In this document: positions 8,396 to 15,975 of the stretch, piece after piece | Layout: each line of letters begins with the position of its first letter | Position numbering within the stretch: position 1 is the stretch's first letter | Source of the DNA: Agathobacter sp. | GTDB taxonomy: Bacteria > Bacillota > Clostridia > Lachnospirales > Lachnospiraceae | Direction: 5' to 3' | Length of the DNA: 64,000 nt | Assembly: GCA_022769125.1 (NCBI GenBank) | Contig: JALEKN010000041.1 | Span: forward strand, 25,086-89,085 | The notes under the pieces: generated by a model | Told to the model about the DNA's origin: nothing | The model's input: the letters and a program-made list of their open reading frames with translations, nothing else | The model's database searches: none | Translations under genes and position numbers: made by a program

Positions 8396-8620
8396 CTAAA
8401 CCTCCTTCTTATTTACAAACATTGATCCGGCATTTATTTCATAACGCACGCGGATTGCCCCCACCGGGCAATCCATCTCACAGGCACCACACAGCCAGCA
8501 CTCCTCTGGGTACTTCACATATACCTTCCCTTCTTCGTCCAATCCAAAGGATTCCTCCGGACATCTGTCATAACAGATCTTGCAATTAATGCACTTTGAT
8601 TTGTCTATAATGGTTGCCAT
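8396..8620 (-). CDS. 2[4Fe-4S] ferredoxin, AprB-like partner of the flavoprotein
   Basis: A 74-residue ferredoxin. The first cluster motif is CINCKICYDRCPE (C-x2-C-x2-C-x3-C, residues about 10-20) and the second is CWLCGACEMDCP. A C-terminal tail VRYEINAGSMFVNKKEV follows, longer than in minimal clostridial ferredoxins and reminiscent of the truncated tail of AprB. The start is the ATG at 8620 with an AAGAGGA site; a GTG eight codons earlier lacks one. It is the first gene of the operon, with a -10 TATAAT 45 bp upstream and a large palindrome beyond. It likely transfers electrons to the flavoprotein encoded 2 bp downstream. Confidence 0.88.
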   Translation of the reverse strand: MATIIDKSKCINCKICYDRCPEESFGLDEEGKVYVKYPEECWLCGACEMDCPVGAIRVRYEINAGSMFVNKKEV

Positions 8621-8664
8621 CTTCTGTCCTCTTTTCTTATACACTAGTATTTTATGTAGACATT

Positions 8665-8694
8665 ATTATACTTTTAACCATTACGCATCGTCTA
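8665..8694 (-). promoter_or_regulatory. Vegetative promoter of the sulfur-type operon
   Basis: A perfect -10 TATAAT (minus strand, 8665-8670) lies 18 bp from a weak -35 TAGACG (8689-8694). Transcription would start near 8658, about 38 bases before the ferredoxin ATG. The weak -35 and the palindrome just upstream fit an activator-dependent promoter. Confidence 0.65.
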
Positions 8695-8709
8695 TTACAG
8701 ATAGTTTAT

Positions 8710-8740
8710 GCCCGGCTATAAGTCTGCCTTATAACCGGGC
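8710..8740. promoter_or_regulatory. 31-bp palindrome upstream of the sulfur-type operon, probable LysR-type operator
   Basis: Arms of 13 bases (8710-8722 and 8728-8740) match at 12 of 13 positions around a 5-base spacer. The core TATAAG-N5-CTTATA fits the T-N11-A dyad of LysR-type regulators. It lies directly upstream of the -35 of the ferredoxin promoter, where such activators bind. There is no T-run on either side, which argues against a terminator. The regulator gene is not in this window. Confidence 0.6.
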
Positions 8741-8851
8741 CCATGAAATCAAAAACAAAAAGCATTTGTCAGTTACCTATGTGTTGCCTGTTAGTTACCG
8801 GAACATTTTTGTGTGTTTTGAGGGTGTCTGATAGATTTTCAGAATATAAAG

Positions 8852-8884
8852 AAAACCCCGAAAGTCTTGATCTTTCGGGGTTTG
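8852..8884 (-). terminator. Intrinsic terminator of rplM-rpsI
   Basis: An 11-bp stem AACCCCGAAAG (8854-8864) with CTTTCGGGGTT (8872-8882) and a 7-base loop sits 27 bp after the rpsI stop codon. T-rich flanks on both strands would allow bidirectional termination, which insulates the sulfur-type operon downstream. Confidence 0.9.
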
Positions 8885-8910
8885 TTGAGCCATTTTGATA
8901 TTCGCTTGAA

Positions 8911-9303
8911 TTATCGCTTTGAGAACTGTGGTGCACGACGAGCTGCCTTTAAGCCGTACTTCTTTCTTTCCTTCATACGAGGATCTCTTGTTAAGAAGCC
9001 TGCGCTCTTAAGAGCTGGTCTGTAATCTGCATCAACCTGAAGTAATGCACGAGCGATACCATGACGGATTGCTCCAGCCTGTCCTGAGTATCCACCACCC
9101 TTAACGTTAACAAGAACGTCAAACTTATCAGCGTTCTCAGTTAATGTCAATGGCTGACGAACGATAACCTTTAAGGTCTCAAGTCCTAAATACTCATCGA
9201 TGTCTCTTTTATTGATTGTAACCTTACCTGTACCTGGTACTAAGTATACTCTGGCAACAGATGATTTTCTTCTACCGGTTCCGTAATATTTTGTATTAGC
9301 CAA
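8911..9303 (-). CDS. rpsI: 30S ribosomal protein S9
   Basis: A 130-residue uS9 protein of normal length. It shows [19 protein letters not shown] at the start, [20 protein letters not shown] in the middle, and the basic tail [17 protein letters not shown] whose last residues reach the P-site tRNA in the ribosome. It follows rplM by 21 bp in the usual rplM-rpsI operon. The codon choice is strongly biased towards that of highly expressed genes, unlike the neighbours on either side. Confidence 0.98.
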   Translation of the reverse strand: MANTKYYGTGRRKSSVARVYLVPGTGKVTINKRDIDEYLGLETLKVIVRQPLTLTENADKFDVLVNVKGGGYSGQAGAIRHGIARALLQVDADYRPALKSAGFLTRDPRMKERKKYGLKAARRAPQFSKR

Positions 9304-9324
9304 TGTCCTTTACCTCCTTACGAA

Positions 9325-9753
9325 TTAAAATGTCAGCTCTTCTGGCTTCTGAGCAGCATGCTTGTGCTCTGGTCCAGCATATACGAACAGCTTCTTGTAC
9401 ATTTCGCGTCCCAAAGGTCCCTTTGGAAGCATTCCCTTAACAGCGAACTCGATTACACGCTCTGGGTGCTTTGCTAACATTTCTCTTAATGTGGTCTCTT
9501 TCATACCACCAACATAATCAGAATGCTTGTAGTAGATCTTCTGGTCTAACTTCTTACCAGTAACCTTAACCTTCTCAGCATTAACAACGATTACATAATC
9601 ACCGCAATCCATGTGTGGAGTAAAGATTGCCTTGTTCTTTCCTCTTAATACTTTTGCAACTTCAGATGCAAGACGTCCTAATGTCTTGCCTTCAGCGTCT
9701 ACTACATACCATTTTCTATCGATGGTTGCAGGACTAGCCATAAATGTCTTCAT
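9325..9753 (-). CDS. rplM: 50S ribosomal protein L13
   Basis: A 142-residue uL13 protein: [60 protein letters not shown] and [16 protein letters not shown] sequence are all present. The start is the ATG at 9753, which has a strong AAGGAGGAT site; the open frame continues 24 codons upstream but without a ribosome-binding site. It is transcribed with rpsI from the perfect promoter at 9970-9998, leaving an unusually long leader. Confidence 0.98.
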   Translation of the reverse strand: MKTFMASPATIDRKWYVVDAEGKTLGRLASEVAKVLRGKNKAIFTPHMDCGDYVIVVNAEKVKVTGKKLDQKIYYKHSDYVGGMKETTLREMLAKHPERVIEFAVKGMLPKGPLGREMYKKLFVYAGPEHKHAAQKPEELTF

Positions 9754-9963
9754 CAGGTTATCCTCCTTGAAATAAATAAACAATGATCGGATCACATGTT
9801 CAGAACGCGCATGTCCGGGCGCCAACCTAATAATGCTTTCGCTATGGCAATATCACAAATCCGTTGAGAAATGGCTTCATTGTGGTATCCTCCAACAGCT
9901 ATCCTTTTCTATTCATCAATGTCTTGCCGGGGCTTTGGCTTGACATGAGTCTACTTCACAGAC
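9754..9963 (-). ncRNA. Long 5' leader of rplM-rpsI, possible L13-type autoregulatory leader
   Basis: About 210 bases separate the predicted transcription start (near 9963) from the rplM ATG. Ribosomal-protein leaders of the L13 class in Firmicutes bind the encoded protein and feed back on expression, and long leaders here are common. The stretch contains several short inverted repeats and an open frame without a usable start, but I could not match the published L13-leader consensus by eye. Treat as a candidate leader only. Confidence 0.35.
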
Positions 9964-9969
9964 TTACAT

Positions 9970-9998
9970 ATTATAATTCGCGAATCCGCTTGTGTCAA
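9970..9998 (-). promoter_or_regulatory. Perfect consensus promoter of rplM-rpsI
   Basis: TTGACA (9993-9998 on the minus strand) and TATAAT (9970-9975) are separated by exactly 17 bp, the full sigma-70/sigma-A consensus. It drives the ribosomal-protein operon. Confidence 0.92.
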
Positions 9999-10009
9999 GC
10001 ATTTTACGC

Positions 10010-10768
10010 TTAAAACTTTCCGGAATTGCCAATGTGTGTCGTTTCGTTCGCCTTGCTTTCCGTCTCCTGTGCTTTCTCCGTCTTATCCACATTCCTATAT
10101 AAGAAACGTTCGCTTGAATTTGTGATCTTCAAGGAATTCTTCTTAACGTAGGCGCCGGCTGCATCCTGCTTCTTTACCGACTCCAGCTCGCCCTTCATCG
10201 CGATGATTGCGATCACTGCAACAATCAGGCTGATCACAAAGCACACGCCCAGCCGCCTTGCGAATGGAAACGGCTCTTTATAAGCCTTTCCAGCCTTCGT
10301 ATCCGTTACAATACTGTCGCAGGAATCCGCAAAGGCGGTAAAAGCCGCCTCGTAATCCTCATCTGCCAGCGCAGACGCGACCTCATCTGAAATGAAAGCA
10401 CGCGCCTCTTCGTTCAATGCAGATGTTCCATAGCCAACCGTAGTAAAGGCCCACTCACGTTCCTCCATGCTGATAAGAAGCAGTGCACCATCCTTATCGT
10501 TTCCATAGCCGTAGCCATTCTCATTGTAAATGTCATAAGCCGCCTCTTGTGCATCGCTTCCGCCTATGGACTCTCTCGTTGCGATTGCAACGTCAAACTG
10601 AAGCCTCTCGCTGATCTCATCCAGCGACTTCTCCAGGGCTGAAGCCTCATTTTCCGACAGCAGATTCGCCTCATCGGTCACCCTCGGCTGCTCAGATGCC
10701 ATAACCGGCATTGCCACCGCAAGGCAAAGGAGCATCATCCATACAAAAGAAAACATTCTCTTCTTCAT
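10010..10768 (-). CDS. TPM domain-containing membrane-anchored protein
   Basis: A 252-residue protein with a signal peptide (residues 1-24, ending PVMASEQ), then a TPM (YgcG/Psb32-like) domain over about residues 28-150: VTDEANLLSENEASALEKSL, FDVAIATRESIGG and DGALLLISMEEREWAFTTVG. One membrane helix follows near residues 168-190 and a hydrophilic tail. TPM domains are often placed next to zinc-ribbon membrane proteins, as here with the gene 13 bp upstream; the pair probably acts at the cell envelope. The TPM domain has been linked to phosphatase-like and structural roles; no specific function can be given here. Confidence 0.8.
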   Translation of the reverse strand: MKKRMFSFVWMMLLCLAVAMPVMASEQPRVTDEANLLSENEASALEKSLDEISERLQFDVAIATRESIGGSDAQEAAYDIYNENGYGYGNDKDGALLLISMEEREWAFTTVGYGTSALNEEARAFISDEVASALADEDYEAAFTAFADSCDSIVTDTKAGKAYKEPFPFARRLGVCFVISLIVAVIAIIAMKGELESVKKQDAAGAYVKKNSLKITNSSERFLYRNVDKTEKAQETESKANETTHIGNSGKF

Positions 10769-10781
10769 CTTACGCTCCTCC

Positions 10782-11867
10782 TTACAACAACCAGATCAGA
10801 TAGGATGCGGCAAACAAGACCGCTGTTCCAATCATGGTGATACCCAAAAACCACTTGTTTCTTATACCTTTATCCACTGGAAGATTTCCAACCATCTTTC
10901 CTGATTGGGCATTCATTGCAAAATGATAATGCTGTCCTTTCCATGTTGTATTGAGAAGCCATACCGGACACAACACATATTTTGTTTTTCCATCGGAAAG
11001 ACGAATACTGCTTGATTCCACATTTACCGTATCAAAATTTTTCACCGTATCGGCAAAAACCATCTCTGTGCTCTTTTTAATCCTCGCATTCGCGCGGTCC
11101 TTGCAGGCATCCTCATCCACATCGTACTTATCTGCGAGATATCCTGCCAGATATGCCGTCTGGAAATCCACTGCCTTTTTCATATCAAATGGCTCAATGG
11201 ACTCCATCAGTTCATCTTCCATCTTTGATGAACCATCCACCGGGACATTCTCAAAGCTTAAAGTTCCACCCCGAAGTACTGAGTAGTAGCTTGTCTCCCG
11301 GTAATTGTAACGACTGTCACTCCATGAGCGTACTTTCGTTGCTTTATAACGCATGTTTGCGTCTGCATTTGCCTGGAACATCCAGAACGGTACATAGATT
11401 CCCTTAATTTCATCGATATGGTTCTGACTCTTAAAGACCTTCGGCAAAAGGCGTTTCCCCTGCACGTGCTTTTTGTAGGCTGCCATCGCCGCATCCTTAT
11501 CCAGCTGGAACGGAATCACAAGATCCGGACGGAGTGTGCCTGCGAACTGCCCCTTCATGACAACATTGTTGCCGCAGTACGGGCAGGTCGTTGCGCCAAG
11601 ATTCTCGTCTCCGATGATTTCCCCACCGCAGGACTTGCAGACATACAACCGCATTCCGTCTGTCTCACCGGCATTCCATTCCCCGCCGGCCTGCATATCC
11701 CATGCCATTTCGTCCGGCACATCATTCTTTAAGTCCTCGTCATAGCCCTTCAGAGCATCCATTTCAAACTCCGTCAGGCAATATGGGCATTTCATCTTTT
11801 GCACATCGCTGTTAAATTCCAGCTCCCCGCCGCAACACGGGCATTCGTACTCCTGTAATAATGCCAT
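10782..11867 (-). CDS. Double zinc-ribbon membrane protein (TFIIB-type zinc ribbon)
   Basis: A 361-residue protein with two zinc ribbons: ECPCCGGELEFNSDVQKMKC-PYC near residues 8-31 and YVCKSCGGEIIGDENLGATT-CPYCGN near 74-98. A long soluble region contains FVPFWMF-type and CPVWLLNTTWKGQHYHFAMN segments, and a single C-terminal membrane helix ends the chain (GITMIGTAVLFAASYLIWLL). The family is widespread in Clostridia and often annotated as TFIIB-type zinc ribbon protein. It precedes the TPM gene by 13 bp and probably forms an operon with it. No enzymatic motif is visible; function unknown. Confidence 0.82.
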   Translation of the reverse strand: MALLQEYECPCCGGELEFNSDVQKMKCPYCLTEFEMDALKGYDEDLKNDVPDEMAWDMQAGGEWNAGETDGMRLYVCKSCGGEIIGDENLGATTCPYCGNNVVMKGQFAGTLRPDLVIPFQLDKDAAMAAYKKHVQGKRLLPKVFKSQNHIDEIKGIYVPFWMFQANADANMRYKATKVRSWSDSRYNYRETSYYSVLRGGTLSFENVPVDGSSKMEDELMESIEPFDMKKAVDFQTAYLAGYLADKYDVDEDACKDRANARIKKSTEMVFADTVKNFDTVNVESSSIRLSDGKTKYVLCPVWLLNTTWKGQHYHFAMNAQSGKMVGNLPVDKGIRNKWFLGITMIGTAVLFAASYLIWLL

Positions 11868-11934
11868 GCTTATTCCCTCTCTTTTGCATAATGTCCCTGC
11901 GCGTCCGCGTGACCACGCAAACGCGCTTTTAACA

Positions 11935-12675
11935 CTATTCGTACTCCAATCCTATCATTGTAAGACCATGGGCCGGTGCCGTCGGTCCCGCCGCACCTCG
12001 GTCGCAGACCGCCAAAATATCATCAATCTCTGTTGGTCTGATATCGCCTGCACCAACCTTGATCAATGTTCCTGCAATGATGCGTACCATGTTATATAAA
12101 AAGCCGTTTCCTGTCACCCGGATCGTGATGATATCATCTGTTTTTGCTACCTTGCAGCTGTAAATCGTCCGAACCGAAGTCTCCGACTGCATATGGATGG
12201 AGGCAAAACTTTTAAAGTCATGCTCCCCCTCCAGGTGTGCCGCCGCCTCCTGCATTTTAGAAACATCCAGCACATGATGGTAAAAATATGTATCCAGCCG
12301 CCTGGTCGGGTCCGGGAATCTCCTGTTTAAAATACGATACTCATACGTCTTGCGGCTCTTCGAAAAACGCGGATGAAAATCCGCCGGAACCTCGCAGGAA
12401 TCGATAACTACGATGTCATCCGGAAGCCTCTGATTGAGAGCATAGCTGATCTTCTCCGCCGGCATCCGCGCCTGCGTCTCAAACACGCAGACATTTCCAA
12501 GGGAGTGCACGCCTGCATCGGTGCGGCTTGCTCCGGACACACGGATCTCCTCGCCAAAAAGGGATTGCAGCGCCTGATTCAGCTTTTCTTCGATTGTCAC
12601 GCCATTTGGCTGAATCTGCCAGCCACAATAATTCGTACCGTCATATGCCACGGTCAGTTTAACTCGTTTCATCAT
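11935..12675 (-). CDS. truA: tRNA pseudouridine(38-40) synthase TruA
   Basis: A 246-residue pseudouridine synthase that modifies tRNA positions 38-40. The catalytic Asp is D53 in [32 protein letters not shown] at the N-terminus and FLYNMVRIIAGTLIKVGAG near the end are family hallmarks. The length matches TruA. It lies 85 bp downstream of ecfT, the order ecfA-ecfT-truA seen in many Firmicutes, where the ribosomal operon rplM-rpsI usually follows as it does here after the TPM and zinc-ribbon genes. Confidence 0.97.
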   Translation of the reverse strand: MMKRVKLTVAYDGTNYCGWQIQPNGVTIEEKLNQALQSLFGEEIRVSGASRTDAGVHSLGNVCVFETQARMPAEKISYALNQRLPDDIVVIDSCEVPADFHPRFSKSRKTYEYRILNRRFPDPTRRLDTYFYHHVLDVSKMQEAAAHLEGEHDFKSFASIHMQSETSVRTIYSCKVAKTDDIITIRVTGNGFLYNMVRIIAGTLIKVGAGDIRPTEIDDILAVCDRGAAGPTAPAHGLTMIGLEYE

Positions 12676-12760
12676 CCTTTTCCCTATATTGCATCAAAAA
12701 TGAACCGCCCACGGACACTGCCAAGAAACGCTTCCGGTCATCGCTGTGAATTATCTCCAT

Positions 12761-13576
12761 TTACTGTGGCCATGGGCAGAAAATGCGCGCAACAATGACT
12801 ACAGCAAGAAAGACCAGCACACTTACATACGCCACACGATCGCGCGTCTGATAGCGAAGTGGTTTCATCTTTGTTCTTCCCTTGCCGCCGTTATAGCACC
12901 GGGCTTCCATCGCCATTGCAAGATCGTCAGCCCTGCGGAATGCCGATACAAAAAGTGGCACTAGGAGTGGAATCATATTCTTTGCTTTCTGGATCAGATT
13001 TCCGTTTTCAAAATCAGCTCCCCTTGCCATCTGTGCCTTCATGATCTTATCCGTCTCCTCGATCAGGATCGGAATAAAGCGAAGTGCGATTGACATCATC
13101 ATAGCAATTGCGTGCACCGGGACATGGATCTTGTTAAGTGGCGCAAGTGAAGTTTCCAGACCATCTGTAAGCTGGTTCGGAGTCGTGGTAAGCGTCATTA
13201 ACGATGTTCCTACGATCAGATAAATAAGGCGGATCATCATGGTAACAGCATTGACAATACCGGTATCCGTCAGTTTGAACGGTCCATACTGCCAATACAC
13301 CGTATCGCCCGGTGTAAGCAGGAGATTAAAAATTGCGGTAATGATAAGAATTACAACAATTGCCTTTAATCCTTTTACAATAAATTTAAACGGCACTTTG
13401 GAAATGTGCACCACCGCAATAAGCGCCGCAGTGATGATCCCCCATGCCAGAATTCCTTTAAACGTAAACAGCGCAATGATATAGATCATTGTTGAAAATA
13501 ATTTTACTCGTGGGTCCAGTTTATGAATGACAGAATCTGCCGGATAATACTGGCCTATCGTTATATCTCGTATCAT
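12761..13576 (-). CDS. ecfT: Energy-coupling factor transporter transmembrane protein EcfT
   Basis: A 271-residue membrane protein that couples the two ATPases to exchangeable vitamin- or metal-binding S components. N-terminal GQYYPADSVIHKLDPRVKL is the usual EcfT opening, followed by membrane helices. The cytoplasmic coupling helices carry the two Ala-Arg-Gly-type motifs, AQMARGADFENG and MAMEARCYNGGKGRT; in the second the Gly is replaced by Cys. It starts 12 bp after the fused ATPase gene. No S component is encoded in the window, so this is the shared group II module. Confidence 0.95.
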   Translation of the reverse strand: MIRDITIGQYYPADSVIHKLDPRVKLFSTMIYIIALFTFKGILAWGIITAALIAVVHISKVPFKFIVKGLKAIVVILIITAIFNLLLTPGDTVYWQYGPFKLTDTGIVNAVTMMIRLIYLIVGTSLMTLTTTPNQLTDGLETSLAPLNKIHVPVHAIAMMMSIALRFIPILIEETDKIMKAQMARGADFENGNLIQKAKNMIPLLVPLFVSAFRRADDLAMAMEARCYNGGKGRTKMKPLRYQTRDRVAYVSVLVFLAVVIVARIFCPWPQ

Positions 13577-13588
13577 AATTTTTTCCTT

Positions 13589-15403
13589 TTATTCTAAAGC
13601 TTCCAGTATAGTTTTTTCTGCCTCTTTTATCGTAGTGGCTTCCAGATTAACCGGTAAACCCTTTGCAGAAAGATCATGCATCAGATATGTTACCTGAGGA
13701 GCGGCAAGTCCGATCTTCTCAAGTTCCTTGTAATGAGAAAAGACTTCCTTCGGCGTTGCATCATACATAGCCTGTCCCTGATTCATGACAATAATACGAT
13801 CCACATATTTTGCCACATCTTCCATACTGTGTGAGACAAGGATAATCGTGATTCCCAGTTCTTTGTGCATCTGCGCGATCAGGTCAAGGATCTCATCCCG
13901 CCCTGCAGGGTCAAGTCCTGCCGTTGGTTCATCTAAGATCAGCACCTCCGGTTTCATTGCAAGCACACCCGCTATCGCAACGCGCCGCTTCTGTCCTCCG
14001 GAAAGGTCAAACGGAGGCTGGTCATAAAGCTCCTCCGGGAAACGTACATTACGCAATGCTTCGTATGCGCGAAGTTCTACTGTTTTCCGGTCTAACTTTT
14101 GATTCTTCGGTCCAAAGCACACATCCTCAAATACCGTTGTCTCGAACAACTGATATTCCGGATATTGGAAAACAAGCCCCACCTTGCTGCGAAGCTTTGT
14201 CATATTGTAGTCCGCATCATATATATCTTCCCCATTCACGTAAATGTGTCCGGAAGTTGCCTTTAAAAGCCCATTCAGATGCTGGATAAGCGTTGATTTT
14301 CCAGAGCCGGTATGTCCGATAATTCCGATAAACTGCCCCTTTTCAATCGTAAGATTGATGTCCTTTAGTGCCTGGATTTTGTAAGCAGTTCCCTCACTAT
14401 AGCAATAGTTTACATGATCAAGGAGAAGCGCCGGCGGTGCCGGTTGCTTTGGTGCTTTTTCCTCCATGAATGCCTGTGTCTGCTCCAGCTGCTCCTCGTT
14501 CATCTTCCGCTGCTGCACAACCTGTCTTGCCCAGAAACGCACATCTTCACGTGAGGTCATTTTAAGTATGGCATCCACAAGCTCTTCCCGCCTTAAAATT
14601 CCCTGCGGAATGTCTAAGCCGGCTTTGCGTAAACGGTCTGCCAGAAGTGTAATCTGCGGTACATCCAGCCGGTGTGACTTCAATTCGTCCACCTTAGAGA
14701 AGATCTGGTGCGGTGTTCCGTCCATAACGATCTGCCCCTTTTCCATGACATACACATAATCCGCGTCAACAACCTCTTCCATATAGTGTGTGATCAGAAG
14801 GATCGTAACACCCTTCTCCCGGTTGAGACGGTGTGCAGTCTCAAGGACTTCCTTCCGGCCGTTCGGGTCAAGCATTGCCGTCGGCTCGTCAAACACGATA
14901 CATTTTGGCTCCATTGCAACTACGCCCGCAATTGCCACGCGTTGCTTCTGGCCTCCCGAAAGTTTATTCGGAGAATGATTGCGATACTTTGTCATGCCGA
15001 CTGCAGCAAGGCTTTTATCTACACGCTCCCAGATTTCCTCTGTCGGTACTCCGATATTTTCCGGTCCGAATCCGACATCCTCCTCTACAACACTGGCAAT
15101 AATCTGATTATCCGGGTTCTGGAACACCATGCCCGCACTCCTGCGGACGGGAATCGCATTTTCCTCCTTGGAAACATCCATTCCGTCTACCCAGATGGTT
15201 CCCTCACTCGGGGCCAGAAGCGCATTGATATGCTTTGCCAGAGTTGATTTTCCAGAGCCGTTATGTCCTAAAATTGCAATAAACTGCCCCGGCTGTACTT
15301 CAAAATTAACATGATCCAGCGCAGTAGTAATAGACTCCACATTGTTGTCCTCATCCCTGCGGATAAACTCATGTACTAGATTTGCTGCTTTAATTATACT
15401 CAT
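13589..15403 (-). CDS. ecfA: Fused energy-coupling factor ATPase, EcfA1-EcfA2 in one chain
   Basis: A 604-residue protein holding both ATPase subunits of the ECF transporter. Domain 1 has Walker A GHNGSGKST (residues 46-54), signature LSGGQKQR (148-155) and Walker B CIVFDEP (168-174). Domain 2 has Walker A GHTGSGKST (363-371) and signature LSGGQKRR (467-474). A linker of about 40 residues (roughly 282-324, WARQVVQQRK and a Pro/Ala-rich stretch KAPKQPAPPA) joins them. In most Firmicutes ecfA1 and ecfA2 are separate genes of 270-290 codons. Both domains keep all motifs, so the fusion should be functional and would force a heterodimer-like arrangement. Confidence 0.93.
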   Translation of the reverse strand: MSIIKAANLVHEFIRRDEDNNVESITTALDHVNFEVQPGQFIAILGHNGSGKSTLAKHINALLAPSEGTIWVDGMDVSKEENAIPVRRSAGMVFQNPDNQIIASVVEEDVGFGPENIGVPTEEIWERVDKSLAAVGMTKYRNHSPNKLSGGQKQRVAIAGVVAMEPKCIVFDEPTAMLDPNGRKEVLETAHRLNREKGVTILLITHYMEEVVDADYVYVMEKGQIVMDGTPHQIFSKVDELKSHRLDVPQITLLADRLRKAGLDIPQGILRREELVDAILKMTSREDVRFWARQVVQQRKMNEEQLEQTQAFMEEKAPKQPAPPALLLDHVNYCYSEGTAYKIQALKDINLTIEKGQFIGIIGHTGSGKSTLIQHLNGLLKATSGHIYVNGEDIYDADYNMTKLRSKVGLVFQYPEYQLFETTVFEDVCFGPKNQKLDRKTVELRAYEALRNVRFPEELYDQPPFDLSGGQKRRVAIAGVLAMKPEVLILDEPTAGLDPAGRDEILDLIAQMHKELGITIILVSHSMEDVAKYVDRIIVMNQGQAMYDATPKEVFSHYKELEKIGLAAPQVTYLMHDLSAKGLPVNLEATTIKEAEKTILEALE

Positions 15404-15463
15404 TGATTACTCCCAACCACAGGTACATGCCATCCGGTCACATCCTGCCCTTTACTCTGTTGG

Positions 15464-15967
15464 TTACTCATCCCAACTCAATCGATGTAATTGTCCTTCC
15501 AATTTCATGTGGTCAAAATTGTTCTGGCGAAGTGCCTCGTACAGAACAATTGCCACTGAATTGGACAGGTTCAATGACCGTGTTTCTCCGATCATCGGAA
15601 TGCGCACACAGGTATCCGGATTTGCCTTTAATATTTCCTCCGGAATGCCGGCGCTTTCTTTCCCAAACATGATAAAACAGTCCGGCTCATAATTTACATC
15701 CGAATATACATGTCTGGCTTTTGTGGTAGCGTAGTAGATTTTGGCCTGCGGATTCTTTGTACAAAAATCTGCCCAATCCTCATAAGTTGTGACATCCAGA
15801 TCCTTCCAATAGTCCATCCCCGCTCGCTTTAGTGCCTTCTCGCTCAAGGAAAATCCAAGCGGTTCGATCAGGTGCAGGCGAGTGCCGGTAGCTACGCATG
15901 TACGCCCGATATTTCCCGTATTTGCCGGGATCTCCGGTTCATATAATACGATGTTTAAGGTTGCCAT
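15464..15967 (-). CDS. trmL: tRNA (cytidine/uridine-2'-O-)-methyltransferase TrmL
   Basis: A 167-residue SPOUT methyltransferase for 2'-O-methylation of the wobble base 34 in leucine tRNAs. Seen: NIVLYEPEIPANTGNIGRTC at the start, LHLIEPLGF, FGKESAGIPEEIL (the knot loop that holds AdoMet) and RSLNLSNSVAIVLYEALRQ at the end. The length is normal for TrmL. It lies 8 bp after the aminotransferase gene, probably in the same transcript, and 60 bp before the ATPase gene. Confidence 0.95.
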   Translation of the reverse strand: MATLNIVLYEPEIPANTGNIGRTCVATGTRLHLIEPLGFSLSEKALKRAGMDYWKDLDVTTYEDWADFCTKNPQAKIYYATTKARHVYSDVNYEPDCFIMFGKESAGIPEEILKANPDTCVRIPMIGETRSLNLSNSVAIVLYEALRQNNFDHMKLEGQLHRLSWDE

Positions 15968-15975
15968 ATCTTCCT

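Noticed and set aside
8710..8740. The palindrome as an intrinsic terminator
   Set aside because: No T-run follows on either strand, and the position just upstream of a promoter fits an operator better.
8641..8900. A SAM (S-box) riboswitch before the sulfur-type operon
   Set aside because: The predicted transcript start (about 8658) lies after the palindrome and leaves only a 38-base leader; S-box consensus blocks are not present.
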